A stretch of 64,000 nt of DNA from AC-56 sp963798705 (lineage in GTDB: Bacteria > Actinomycetota > Thermoleophilia > Solirubrobacterales > 70-9). Below the pieces are notes generated by a model. That model saw only the letters and a program-made list of their open reading frames with translations. It ran no database searches and was not told the origin of the DNA. This document shows positions 1 through 8,671 of the stretch, piece after piece. A program made the translations under genes and the position numbers. The first letter of the stretch is position 1; every line of letters begins with the position of its first letter. The stretch is from positions 2,294,001 through 2,358,000 of the forward strand of contig CAWCTW010000005.1 in NCBI GenBank assembly GCA_963798705.1, written 5' to 3'.

Positions 1-752
1 AGCGAAGCAGCCCCGAGGCCAAGGGCGGCAGTCGACCCCCAGCCCTGCTCGGCTGCCGGCTGGACGATCGTGTAGACGCCGAGCATCAGCGACGTGGTGA
101 TGAGCACCGCTCCGACGACGTCCGTGCCGCCACCGAAGCCGATGCCCTTGTCGCGATCCACCAGCCGCATCGCTCCCAGGGCGGTGACGATCGCGATCGG
201 GATGTTGATGAAGAAGATCCAGTGCCAGTTGATGGACTGGGTGAGGACGCCGCCCGCAAGCAGACCGACGGAGCCTCCAGCCGAGGCGACGAAGCCGTAG
301 ACGCCGATGGCCTTCGCCTGCTCCCGCGGCTTCGGGAACATCACGACGATCATCCCCAGGATCACGGCCGACGTCATGGCCCCGCCGATCCCCTGGACGA
401 ACCTGGCGATGACGAGCATCTCCTGCGTCTGCGCGGCCCCGCAGACGAGCGACGCGATCGTGAACAGCGTGAGCCCCGCCATGAAGACGTTCTTCCGGCC
501 CAGGATGTCCCCGAATCGTCCCGCGAGCAGCAACAGGCCGCCGAACGCGATCAGGTAGGCGTTGACGATCCACGCCAGGCTGGACTGGGAGAAGCCGAGA
601 TCGTTCTTGATCGATGGCAGGGCGACGTTTACGACGGTGACGTCGAGCACGATCATCAGCATCCCCACGCACAGCACGTACAGAGCCATCCAGCGCCGGC
701 GATCGTCCGCCCTCTCGGGGCTCCGTACGTCGGTTCGTTGCTGCCCATCCAT
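1..752 (-). CDS. MFS drug exporter, DHA2 (EmrB/QacA) type, partial
   Basis: The gene reads leftwards and runs off the window edge, so only about the first 250 residues are seen. It is probably a proton-driven multidrug exporter in the cytoplasmic membrane. Evidence is the first helix GMLMIVLDVTVVNVALP, the motif-A loop GRFGDILGRKNVF and the helix FFINIPIAIV near residue 170, all usual for DHA2 transporters. AAGGAGG lies 8 bases before ATG 752, which decides my start. A second in-frame ATG at 782 overlaps the stop of the upstream VOC gene (TAATG), so the pair is probably co-transcribed. The substrate cannot be told. Confidence 0.85.
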   Translation of the reverse strand, partial: MDGQQRTDVRSPERADDRRRWMALYVLCVGMLMIVLDVTVVNVALPSIKNDLGFSQSSLAWIVNAYLIAFGGLLLLAGRFGDILGRKNVFMAGLTLFTIASLVCGAAQTQEMLVIARFVQGIGGAMTSAVILGMIVVMFPKPREQAKAIGVYGFVASAGGSVGLLAGGVLTQSINWHWIFFINIPIAIVTALGAMRLVDRDKGIGFGGGTDVVGAVLITTSLMLGVYTIVQPAAEQGWGSTAALGLGAAS

Positions 753-781
753 CCCGCTTGCCTCCTTGGTGTTCTCGTTCA

Positions 782-1189
782 TTAGTAGCTGAGACCGGTG
801 CGCGCTCCGGAATTCATCGCCCTGGGCGTGGACTTCGATTGCCAGAAAGCCAGCTCGCCGCCGGCCGGAACCGACACGACGCTCCGCCATCCGACCGGTC
901 CCTCGCGCGGCTCCAGCAGGATGCCGGCACCCAGCTCGCGGGCCCGTTCCGTGGCGCCGGAGATCTCTGGAACCTCGACGTAGGGGAGCCACAGCGGGCG
1001 GCGGGTCTCGCACTCCACGACGCCGCCGCCCAGCCCTTTCCCCATCCCGAGGGCGAGGTACGAGCCGCCCCCGGCCGCGATTCGCTCCGGGCGCCACCCG
1101 CACATGCGCGCGTAGAAGTCGCACGCACCCGCCAGGTTGCCGGTGTGCAGCTCCAGGTGGACCACGGGATTCGCGCGTTCTGTCGCCAT
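782..1189 (-). CDS. VOC (glyoxalase/bleomycin-resistance fold) protein
   Basis: A 135-residue single-domain VOC protein. The opening VVHLELHTGNLAGACDFYA is the usual first beta-alpha unit, with a metal-ligand-like His, and the second half has the expected PYVEVPEISGATERARELG strand-helix. Such proteins bind a metal and act as small dioxygenases, isomerases or drug-binding proteins; the substrate is not predictable here. It lies upstream of the exporter, with its TAA touching a possible exporter ATG. Members of this family next to a drug exporter sometimes confer resistance, but that is inference. It is divergent from the sigma factor gene at 1277. Confidence 0.8.
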   Translation of the reverse strand: MATERANPVVHLELHTGNLAGACDFYARMCGWRPERIAAGGGSYLALGMGKGLGGGVVECETRRPLWLPYVEVPEISGATERARELGAGILLEPREGPVGWRSVVSVPAGGELAFWQSKSTPRAMNSGARTGLSY

Positions 1190-1276
1190 GCCCGTCCTCT
1201 ATGACCGCCGGCGCCGCAGAAAGTAATCGCCGGCCGATGAGCCCGGATCGTTCCGGCGGTCTACCCTCCCCGAGGG

Positions 1277-2398
1277 ATGGCCACCTCATCGACACAGACC
1301 GCCCAGGAGCAGCAGCTCTTGGCGGCGGCCCGCGACGGCGACCAGAGCGCTTATCAGCGACTGGTCGACCCGTACCGCAGTGAGCTTCACGCTCACTGCT
1401 ACCGCATGCTGGGCTCGGTCCACGATGCCGAGGACGCCCTGCAGGAGACGCTGCTCAGGGCGTGGCGCGGGCTCGCGCGGTTCGAGGGACGGAGCACGCT
1501 TCGCTCCTGGCTTTACCGCATCGCGACGAACGCTTCGCTGACCATGATCGAGAAGCGCCCCAAACGGGTCCTGCCCGTCGACTACGGACCAGCCGCCGAT
1601 CCCCATGACGGCCCCGGCGAGCCCCTCCTGGAGTCCGTTTGGGTCGAGCCATACGCGGACGAGCGGTTCGGGGTGGAGGATGGATTCGCGGGCCCGGACG
1701 CCCGCTACGAGCAGCGCGAGAGCGTGGAGCTCGCGTTCGTCGCGGCGCTCCAGAACCTGCCGGCCAACCAGCGGGCGGTTCTCATCCTCCGCGAGGTGCT
1801 CGGCTTCTCGGCCAAGGAGGCGGCCGAGACACTCGACACCACCACCGCGTCCGTCAACAGCGCCCTCCAGCGCGCGCGCGCCGCGGTCGAGGAGCGCCTG
1901 CCGGAACAGACGCAGCAGGCGACGGCCCGGGCGCTGGGCGACGACGGCCTGCAGGAGGTCGTCGACGCTTACGTGGATGCCTGGGAGCGCTCCGATGTCG
2001 AAGCCGTCGTGGGGATGCTCACCGAGGACGCCGCGTTCTCGATGCCGCCGCTGCGGACCTGGTTCGGCGGCCGCGAGGAGATCCGTATCTTCCTCGCCGG
2101 CTCGCCACTTTCGGGCCAATGGCGGTGGCGGCCGCTCCAGGTTCAGGCGAATGGCCAGCCCGCCCTCGCCTTCTACAGCTGGGACCCCGACGAGGATGCG
2201 TACATGCCGTTCGCCCTCAACGTCCTGACCGTGCGCGGGCGCCAGATCAGCGATGTGACCGCCTTCATCATCCGATCGCCCGAGAGCCCGGACCGCGAGG
2301 TCATCGCGCGGATGCCGGAGCAGCCGACCGACCCGCGCCAGCTGGAGGTTGCCTTCCAGGCCTTCGGCCTGCCGGACAGACTCGACCAATCCGAATAG
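1277..2398 (+). CDS. ECF sigma factor with SnoaL-like C-terminal domain (SigX5/TIGR02960-like)
   Basis: A 373-residue ECF-type sigma factor. Region 2 covers about residues 20-90 (YRSELHAHCYRMLGSVHDAE, then a TLRSWLYRIATN core-binding/-10 segment). Region 4 covers about 160-215 (LPANQRAVLILREVLGFSAK, then a helix-turn-helix with TTASVNSALQRAR). The last 150 residues (QEVVDAYVDAWERSDVEAVV onward) form a SnoaL-like domain, as in the SigX5 group, where the extra domain is thought to control activity without a classic anti-sigma factor. The DUF2277 gene starts 9 bases downstream and is likely in the same transcript. The ATG at 1277 gives the normal N-terminus. Confidence 0.88.
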   Translation: MATSSTQTAQEQQLLAAARDGDQSAYQRLVDPYRSELHAHCYRMLGSVHDAEDALQETLLRAWRGLARFEGRSTLRSWLYRIATNASLTMIEKRPKRVLPVDYGPAADPHDGPGEPLLESVWVEPYADERFGVEDGFAGPDARYEQRESVELAFVAALQNLPANQRAVLILREVLGFSAKEAAETLDTTTASVNSALQRARAAVEERLPEQTQQATARALGDDGLQEVVDAYVDAWERSDVEAVVGMLTEDAAFSMPPLRTWFGGREEIRIFLAGSPLSGQWRWRPLQVQANGQPALAFYSWDPDEDAYMPFALNVLTVRGRQISDVTAFIIRSPESPDREVIARMPEQPTDPRQLEVAFQAFGLPDRLDQSE

Positions 2399-2407
2399 GA
2401 GCGCCAC

Positions 2408-2680
2408 ATGTGCCGAAACATCCGCACCCTCTACAACTACGAGCCCGCCGCGACCGACGATGAGATCCGGGCGGCCGCCCTCCAGTACGTCCGCAAGGTC
2501 AGCGGCTTCAACAAGCCTTCAAGGGCGAATGCGGAGGCGTTCGAGGACGCCGTCGATGAGATCGCCCGGGTCTCGGCCCAGTTGCTTGGCCGGCTGGTGA
2601 CGTCGGCGCCGGCGAAGGACCGCGAGGTGGAGGCCGCCAAGGCGCGAGCCCGCGCGGCGGAGCGCTTCGCGACCGCGTAG
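2408..2680 (+). CDS. DUF2277 family protein
   Basis: A 90-residue protein beginning MCRNIRTLYNYEPAATDDEI and continuing with VRKVSGFNKPS, the signature of DUF2277, a short family of unknown function common in soil actinobacteria and proteobacteria. It follows the sigma factor stop by 9 bases, with GGAGCG before the ATG, so it is probably translated from the same mRNA. A helical C-terminus rich in Ala, Arg and Glu ends the protein. No catalytic motif is evident. Confidence 0.85.
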   Translation: MCRNIRTLYNYEPAATDDEIRAAALQYVRKVSGFNKPSRANAEAFEDAVDEIARVSAQLLGRLVTSAPAKDREVEAAKARARAAERFATA

Positions 2681-2864
2681 TCGCGTCCACGGCGTCGAAC
2701 CACGATGTGGCGGGCGGTCTCGCCGAGCTCCACGAGCCCGTAGTCGGAAGGGCAGACGCCGCTCGCGCCGAGCGCGCGGTGAGGACTCGTTGACCACGGC
2801 TATCCCGACGATCAACACCAGGACGTCCGCCACCACCGAGGCGGCCATGTTAGCTTTGTAACGT

Positions 2865-4427
2865 ATGCCCGCATTCGCAGGGAAGCGAGGGCTGGGAGGC
2901 GCTCATGCCGCAGGCATGGCCACGGCCGCGATCTCGGTCGCCTTCTTGGCGCTCCTATTGATGACGTCGACCGCCCGCGCGGCATCCGACTGCCCGCCGA
3001 TTGCAAACAAGCCGGACGCGATCCCACACGTCAACTACAACGGGGTCAAGCATCTCACGTACTGCGTGCCCGCGACGGTGAATCCCGGCCAGAACGTCAT
3101 CCGGCTCAACACCACGAAGCTGTTCCCCCAGCAACCCGGCTACATCACGCGCTTCGACCCGGAGCTCGTCTACCCGGACGGCACCGTGCCGCGGGTGGAC
3201 ATCCTCCACCTCCACCACGCGGTGTGGGTGGTGAACGGCAATCCCCAGTTCGCCGTCGGTGAGGAGAAGACCATCGTGCAGGCCCCCAGGGGCTTCGGCT
3301 GGCGGAACCGCCCCAGCGACAGGTGGTTCCTGAACGACATGCTTCACGACCTGGTCGGGCAGCCGGCCAAGGTCGACATCGTCTGGCGGATCGACTTCGT
3401 TCCCGACACGGCTCCGGCGGCCGCCAAGCTGAAGACGGTGCGGACCCAGTGGATGGACGTCTCGGGACCGCAGCCGCGCGTGGGCGTCTCGAGCCCGATC
3501 TACCCGGTGTTCAACGCGCTGCGGCGATACGGCAAGCATGGTCGCTACAAGTTCCCGGACCAGGCCAAGGGTGCGCAGCGCGACCTCATCGGCCCGTCCC
3601 AGGCCTGGACCCCCGATCATCCCGTCACGCTTCTGGAGACCGCCGGGCATCTCCATCCGGGTGGCCTCAACACCAAGCTCAAGGTCAAGCGGGGGGATCG
3701 GCGAAACACGCTCTTCACCTCCCGGGCGCACTACTACGAGCCGGCGGGCGAGGTGTCGTGGGACGTCGCGATGAGCGCCACGCCAAAGGATTGGCGGGTC
3801 AAGCTGAGACCGGGGGACAAGCTGAGCGTCCACGCCACCTACGACACGAGCCGCGCCGACTGGTACGAGGTGATGGGCATCATGCCCGTCGCGGTCTACG
3901 ACGGGACGGACGTGGGCGGCACCGGACCGATGAGCAAGAAGATCCCGCACAAGGGGGTCCTAACCCACGGCCACCTGGCGGAGAACCGCCACCACGGGGG
4001 TAGACCGGCCGGGCTGCCGAACCCGCTCGAGCTGCCGGACGGCCCGTTCTCCACGGATCCCGTCGACATCCAGGGCTACCTGTACTCCCAGGGCGACCTG
4101 CACTCCTCCGGCAAGGCCCGGCGGCCGCCCGTCGTCCACGCCGGGGGTTCCGTGACGTTCAAGAACCTCGACGACGCTCAGAGCAGCACCTGGCACACGG
4201 TCACGGGCTGCAAGGAGCCCTGTAACCGCGACACCGGGGTCGCCTATCCGATCGCCAACGGCCGCCGCACCTTCGACTCGGGTCAGCTCGGCACCGATCC
4301 GCCGTTCGGGGGTCCGGCGATCGGCAAGATCACCTGGGACACGCCGAAGAACCTGAAGCCGGGGACTTACACCTACTTCTGCCGTGTCCACCCGTTCATG
4401 CGCGGCAGCTTCCGGGTCAAGAAGTAG
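2865..4427 (+). CDS. secreted cupredoxin-domain protein
   Basis: A 520-residue exported protein. A signal peptide is clear (ISVAFLALLLMTSTARA, cleavage near residue 40); a start at ATG 2916 would give a more standard signal length. The last 110 residues are a cupredoxin-like domain with type 1 copper ligands: a His in STWHTVTG, then Cys-x2-His-x4-Met in YFCRVHPFMRGSF. The N-terminal 350 residues carry HLHHAVW and TAGHLHPGG His clusters in a beta-rich region. This recalls copper monooxygenase or Nod19-like folds, but I do not assign it firmly. The likely role is extracytoplasmic copper binding or redox chemistry. Confidence 0.7.
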   Translation: MPAFAGKRGLGGAHAAGMATAAISVAFLALLLMTSTARAASDCPPIANKPDAIPHVNYNGVKHLTYCVPATVNPGQNVIRLNTTKLFPQQPGYITRFDPELVYPDGTVPRVDILHLHHAVWVVNGNPQFAVGEEKTIVQAPRGFGWRNRPSDRWFLNDMLHDLVGQPAKVDIVWRIDFVPDTAPAAAKLKTVRTQWMDVSGPQPRVGVSSPIYPVFNALRRYGKHGRYKFPDQAKGAQRDLIGPSQAWTPDHPVTLLETAGHLHPGGLNTKLKVKRGDRRNTLFTSRAHYYEPAGEVSWDVAMSATPKDWRVKLRPGDKLSVHATYDTSRADWYEVMGIMPVAVYDGTDVGGTGPMSKKIPHKGVLTHGHLAENRHHGGRPAGLPNPLELPDGPFSTDPVDIQGYLYSQGDLHSSGKARRPPVVHAGGSVTFKNLDDAQSSTWHTVTGCKEPCNRDTGVAYPIANGRRTFDSGQLGTDPPFGGPAIGKITWDTPKNLKPGTYTYFCRVHPFMRGSFRVKK

Positions 4428-4447
4428 CCGCGCCCGCGAGGCGCCGG

Positions 4448-4807
4448 CTACTCGGTGAGGACCGTGTCCTCGTCGGAGTAGGGGGGCGCGCAGCAGCACA
4501 GCAGCACCAGCTGCTCCGCCCCCGCGTTCCAGAGCTTGTGCCGGGTGCCGGGCGGGATCACGACGGCCTCGCCGGCGCCGATCTCGCTCACCTCGTCACC
4601 CAGCCGCATGCGGCCGGTTCCGGCGAGGAAGTAGTAGATCTCCTCCGAGGCGCGGTGGAAGTGCTCGACCGTCTCGGCGGAGGGCGGGAGCCGGGCCTCG
4701 GCGAGCGACTGGTGGCGCGCCGCACCGGGCGGCGGCGCCAGCTCGCGGATCTCGGAGCCGTCCCGCGCGGTGAACGGGCGTCGGTCGCTTGAGCGGATGA
4801 CCTCCAT
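4448..4807 (-). CDS. cupin-domain protein
   Basis: A 119-residue single cupin. Motif 1 is EHFHRASEEIYYFLAGTG, which has the two His, the Glu and the Gly-x-Gly. Motif 2 is VVIPPGTRHKLWN, which has the third His ligand. These bind a divalent metal in a small beta-barrel. A CCC run near the C-terminus is unusual. It is convergent with the cupredoxin gene (20-base gap) and divergent from the ornithine-synthase-like gene. The substrate is unknown. Confidence 0.82.
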   Translation of the reverse strand: MEVIRSSDRRPFTARDGSEIRELAPPPGAARHQSLAEARLPPSAETVEHFHRASEEIYYFLAGTGRMRLGDEVSEIGAGEAVVIPPGTRHKLWNAGAEQLVLLCCCAPPYSDEDTVLTE

Positions 4808-4846
4808 CGCGTCGTCTCAAAGTACCGTTGCAGTAGAAGTCCGCGC

Positions 4847-5983
4847 GTGGATGTGACCCTCGGAGTCGTAGCGACCTCCCGCAAGGAGCACGAGCGGCGG
4901 CTGCCGCTACACCCTCGCCACATCGGCGAGCTGGACCCGGAGCTGCGGCGGCGGATCCTCCTCGAGGAGGGATACGGGCGGCCCTTCGCGGTGGCGGACT
5001 CAGAGCTCGCCGCGCTCGTGGGCGGCATGCTGCCGCGAGAGGGGATCGTCGAGGAGTCGAGCGTCCTGATCCTCCCCAAGCCGACCGCCGGCGACCTGGC
5101 CGGGATGCGCGAGGGCCAGGCCCTGTGCGGGTGGGCTCACTGCGTGCAGGACGCGGCGCTCACCTCCCAGGCGATCGACCGTCGGCTGACGGTCATCGCC
5201 TGGGAGGCTATGAACCACTGGACCGACGACGGGTCCTTCGGGGTCCACGTCTTCCAGGAGAACAACGAGCTGGCGGGCTATTGCTCGGTCCTCCACGCGA
5301 TGCAGCTCCGGGGGATCACCGGCGAGTACGGGCGGACCCTGCGCACCGCCGTGATCAGCTTCGGGGCCACCGGCCGCGGCGCGGTGACGGCCCTGAGGGC
5401 CCTGGGGGTGCGCGAGATCTCGGGCCTGACGCGGCGGCCCGTCACGGCGGTGGCCGATCCGCCGCACGGGGTCGAGATGCTCACCTTCACCCGCGATCCC
5501 GACCATCCGTCCCAGCCGCTCGAGTTGGACGGGCCGCACGAGACGGTGGCGGAGTTCCTGGCCGAGCACGACGTGATCGTCAACTGCATGCTCCAGGACC
5601 CCGACCGCCCCCTCATCCTGGTCAACCGCGCCGAGCTCGAGCTCTTCCGGCCCGGCACGCTCTTCGTGGACGTCGCCTGCGACGAGGGCATGGGCTTCGA
5701 GTGGGCACGACCGACCACGTTCTCCGGGCCGATGTTCGACGTCGGGGGCGGGCGCTTCAACTACGGCGTCGACCACAGCCCCTCGCTCCTGTGGGACTCG
5801 GCCACCTGGGAGATCAGCAGGGCGCTGATCCCCCATCTGCCTGCGCTGATGTCAGGTCCGGAGGGATGGGAGGCGAGCCAGACCGTCCGCCGGGCGATCG
5901 AGATCCGCGACGGCCGCGTGCTGAATCCGAAGATCCTCTCGTTCCAGAACCGCGGCGCCGAGTACCCGCACGAGCGGCGCTGA
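4847..5983 (+). CDS. N5-(carboxyethyl)ornithine synthase / alanine-dehydrogenase-family protein
   Basis: A 378-residue protein of the alanine dehydrogenase/saccharopine dehydrogenase fold. The N-terminus has the substrate-domain pattern VVATSRKEHERRLPLHPRHI (ERR.PLHP), followed by a Rossmann segment ISFGATGRGAVTALRALG near residue 170. The Phe-Gly-Ala-Thr-Gly-Arg-Gly loop and the absence of the usual alanine-dehydrogenase active-site set fit N5-(carboxyethyl)ornithine synthase-like enzymes, which reductively condense pyruvate with ornithine using NADPH. The start is GTG 4847. Flanking cupins on both sides suggest a small amino-acid-derivative module, which is inference. Confidence 0.62.
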   Translation: MDVTLGVVATSRKEHERRLPLHPRHIGELDPELRRRILLEEGYGRPFAVADSELAALVGGMLPREGIVEESSVLILPKPTAGDLAGMREGQALCGWAHCVQDAALTSQAIDRRLTVIAWEAMNHWTDDGSFGVHVFQENNELAGYCSVLHAMQLRGITGEYGRTLRTAVISFGATGRGAVTALRALGVREISGLTRRPVTAVADPPHGVEMLTFTRDPDHPSQPLELDGPHETVAEFLAEHDVIVNCMLQDPDRPLILVNRAELELFRPGTLFVDVACDEGMGFEWARPTTFSGPMFDVGGGRFNYGVDHSPSLLWDSATWEISRALIPHLPALMSGPEGWEASQTVRRAIEIRDGRVLNPKILSFQNRGAEYPHERR

Positions 5984-6110
5984 TCTCTGCCGGCCCGGGT
6001 GCGTTTGGCAGTGCTCACCGGCCACCCTGAGGCTGCGGGTTCAAAGTGACTAGCGTTGCGTGAGCGATGTCACGGTCGAGCCGAGCGCGTGAGTCGATGG
6101 GGGCCGATGG

Positions 6111-6575
6111 ATGACCGGCTATCGCATCCTTCATGCCTCCGATGCCCACTGGCAACCCTCGAATCAGATGGGCGTCCTCAACACGGATCTGGCCCGCCAG
6201 CTGGAGGCCGAGACGCTCGGCGCGCGGCTCTGGCGGCTGCGTCCCGGGCAGGCCTCGACCCGCCACCGCCATCGATCGACGTCGGAGCTCTACGTGATGC
6301 TCGAGGGCGAGGGAAGGCTTCGGGTGGGTGACGACCTCCTCATGCTGGAGCCGCTGAGCGCCGTCCTCGTCGACCCCGACGTCGTACGCCAGCCCTTCAA
6401 CGACACCGACGCCGACCAGCTCTGGCTGGTGGTCGGTGCCCCTCCCGAGCAGGCCAATACCCTGGAGATGACGGCGGAGGACCTGGCCTGGATCTACCCG
6501 GACGGGCCGAAGGCCCTCCCGCCGGAGATCGGGGAGGCTGGCCAGGGGCCCGTCATGGACGATGGGCGCGATTAA
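6111..6575 (+). CDS. cupin-domain protein
   Basis: A 154-residue cupin. The first metal motif is TRHRHRSTSELYVMLEGEG (two His and a Glu). The second motif is degenerate: PDVVRQPFNDTDADQLWL lacks the usual final His, so metal binding may be altered. The C-terminal 35 residues (DLAWIYPDGPKALPPEIG) resemble tails found on stand-alone cupins of haloarchaea and actinobacteria. The gene reads away from the aminotransferase. ATG 6111 is the only start giving a full first beta-strand. Confidence 0.78.
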   Translation: MTGYRILHASDAHWQPSNQMGVLNTDLARQLEAETLGARLWRLRPGQASTRHRHRSTSELYVMLEGEGRLRVGDDLLMLEPLSAVLVDPDVVRQPFNDTDADQLWLVVGAPPEQANTLEMTAEDLAWIYPDGPKALPPEIGEAGQGPVMDDGRD

Positions 6576-6677
6576 TTCAACTCGGCATCTACAGGCACGG
6601 ATTGAGCCCTCGCGTCATCCACCCTGTCACCCATTCGCCACGACTGCATTCGGTACAGGGCACTCGGCTCCATGACC

Positions 6678-7820
6678 TCAGTGCTGCCGTTCTTTGAGTG
6701 CATCAGCGATAACAGCGACGTCGGAACTGTCGTTGTATCCATGCACCGAGACCCGGATGCCCCCACCGCGGGAGCTGACGATCACACCATGTTCGGCCGC
6801 CAGCGCTGCTTGGACCGCCGACGCACTGAGAGTTGCGTGCCGCAAGGAAACGATATGACCGCACGCGCTGCCTCCGCCAAGCGCTCGAAACGGCGTCCAG
6901 CCGAGGGGTTCCACTTGAGCGACCAGCTCTTCAGCGAGAACCCGGGAGTGTTCGGCGAGAGCCTCGGCGCCAGCTTCGGCAAGCAGCGCAAGTGACCGGC
7001 TCAGCCCGACTGCCGAGCAGTACGACATCGTGGATAGCTCATACCGTCGAGCGTCGTCGGCCAAGACAAGCGTGTGCGCGGTGAAGTCGAAGGGGTCGCT
7101 GGCTCCCTTCCATCCGATGATCCCCGGCGTGGAGGCGATGAGCTCATCGGATACAGCCAAGATCGCGACACCGCCGTGCGCAGAGAGCCATTTGTAGCCG
7201 CTGCAGACGAGCGCATCCGCGGACGATTCCCGCATGCTGACCGGGGCGGCGCCGGCGAGCTGCGTAACGTCCACGACGATCTTCGCGCCCACCTCGTGAG
7301 CCCGTCGCGCGACGGCCGCAACGTCGAGCGCCGTACCGGTCGCATACTGCACCGCACTGACGCAGACCACCGAGGTGGAGCTTGAGATTGCCTCAATCAA
7401 GGCCGAGCTCAGGTCCGTATGCGGGCTGTCCTCCACCCAACGGATCGCGATGCCCAATCTGTCCCGGGCCGCCAGCCAGGGATAGGTGACGCTTGGGAAA
7501 TCCGTGGGTACGAGGACTACCTCGCCGGAGCTCGTGGCGAGGGCCGCTGCCATTTGGCTGAGACCCTCGCTTGCTCCCCCGATGATGGCGATGGAACGCG
7601 CCGGCGCGTCCAGCAGCGTCGCGGCAGCTGCCCGCAGATCGTCGAGCACGCCAACCTCGGCCACATCAGACATTCGCACGTTGCCGTGCTGGGCAACATC
7701 GTGGAGAAAGGACGTCATCGCGTCGACCGAGCCGCGCGGGATGAGTCCCAACGACGCCTGATTCAGATACCGGCTATGGCTCAGCGCCTGATACTGGTCA
7801 CGTGGTATCAGCGCCCGCAT
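6678..7820 (-). CDS. class V aminotransferase (PLP-dependent, cysteine desulfurase-like fold)
   Basis: A 380-residue fold-type I PLP enzyme. The N-terminus has LSHSRYLNQASLGLIPRGS, a typical class V opening. The PLP-binding Lys is in DALVCSGYKWLSAHGG (near residue 205), the cofactor Asp is in KIVVDVTQLAGA, and an SGGASEG-like loop (IIGGASEGLS) holds the phosphate. It could be a desulfurase, kynureninase-like enzyme or epimerase; the sequence does not decide. The open frame continues far upstream into a decayed M19 dipeptidase gene, so I start at ATG 7820, which has GAGAGGAAG before it. Confidence 0.82.
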   Translation of the reverse strand: MRALIPRDQYQALSHSRYLNQASLGLIPRGSVDAMTSFLHDVAQHGNVRMSDVAEVGVLDDLRAAAATLLDAPARSIAIIGGASEGLSQMAAALATSSGEVVLVPTDFPSVTYPWLAARDRLGIAIRWVEDSPHTDLSSALIEAISSSTSVVCVSAVQYATGTALDVAAVARRAHEVGAKIVVDVTQLAGAAPVSMRESSADALVCSGYKWLSAHGGVAILAVSDELIASTPGIIGWKGASDPFDFTAHTLVLADDARRYELSTMSYCSAVGLSRSLALLAEAGAEALAEHSRVLAEELVAQVEPLGWTPFRALGGGSACGHIVSLRHATLSASAVQAALAAEHGVIVSSRGGGIRVSVHGYNDSSDVAVIADALKERQH

Positions 7821-7943
7821 GATCTTCCTCTCGTAATGCGCGGCGTCGCGCGCCGCACGTCCGACCTTCTCGCTGCGCCAGGTTTGCTTGATCAGATCTC
7901 CGGGTATCGGCCCGGCAATCAAACCGAAGGGAGTTGGGGGTAA

Positions 7944-8093
7944 ATGACGCCGTTGTTGTGGATATTGCTCGCGGTGCTTTTGATTGCCGCGATTGCCGGC
8001 GGTATCACCATAAGTCCATTCCTGCTCATCCTGATCGCCGTGGCGATCGTAATCTACGTCCTCGTCGCCCGGGGCGGGAGGACTACCTATTAG
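7944..8093 (+). CDS. very small hydrophobic membrane protein (49 aa)
   Basis: A 49-residue ORF with GGGAGTTGGGGG just upstream of ATG 7944. Almost the whole product is hydrophobic: WILLAVLLIAAIAGGITI, a short turn, then FLLILIAVAIVIYVLVA, ending in RGGRTTY. This fits the one- or two-helix hydrophobic proteins common in actinobacteria, of unknown role. It is divergent from the aminotransferase, with 123 bases for two promoters. Codon choice is GC-poor at several third positions, as often seen in small membrane proteins. Confidence 0.6.
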   Translation: MTPLLWILLAVLLIAAIAGGITISPFLLILIAVAIVIYVLVARGGRTTY

Positions 8094-8544
8094 TCGGCCG
8101 ACGCCTCCCCATCCGGCGCGCAGGACGCGGAGCGCGTTCGCCGAGCAGATCGCCTCGGCGTCGGCCGGCCCGTAGCGATCCCGCAGAGCCGTCTCGAGCG
8201 TTCGCATGTCCGCCATCGACTCGAGACCTCCCATCGTCGGCTTGATGAAGCCGCCTCGGGGTTCGCGCCGTATGGGGCGTCGAGATCGAGCTCGTCGAAG
8301 AACGGAGTAGAGCACCGAGAGGATCGCGGCGACCTCTCCCTCTCGCAGCCCGTCGACGGTCACGCGCGGGCCTGTCTCGAACGAGCGGGAGTTGGCGAAG
8401 CGGCTCGCAAGGCTCACCAGCAGGGCGCGAATGCGATCGCGCCATCTCGCGCGGCCCTTCCCGGCGACGAGCACGTCGAGGGTGCTGCGGCGCTCCTCGG
8501 GCACCAGATGCATCCGGGTAATGGGAGTGAAGGTCGACGATCAT
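8094..8544 (-). pseudogene. decayed M19 membrane dipeptidase (both ends kept, middle lost)
   Basis: Relic of a gene like the intact dipeptidase at 28723. It opens MIVDLHSHYP, shifts frame to MHLVPEERR, and continues through RIRALLVSLASRFANSRSF and LSVLYS. A second shift then enters the FDELDLDAPYG equivalent of the intact FDEIDVDEGS. About 250 residues, with most zinc ligands, are missing. Homology resumes at GGFIKPTMGGLESMADM and runs to CSANALRVLRAGW. The frame stays open into the downstream aminotransferase, so automatic calls may fuse the two wrongly. Confidence 0.8.
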
Positions 8545-8671
8545 CCCGGACATCCCCACCGTACGCCCGGATCGCGGTATCGTCGCGATGCATTGGCAGA
8601 ACGCCGGGAGCCGTAAAGCCGCGCGCAGGGAGATGCGTGCTCCTCCGCGGCCCTGGGGAGGGGAGGACGAA

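Noticed and set aside
8094..8513. A fusion of an M19 fragment with the class V aminotransferase as one 611-residue protein.
   Set aside because: The M19 part is internally deleted and frameshifted, and the aminotransferase has its own ribosome site and normal N-terminus at 7820.
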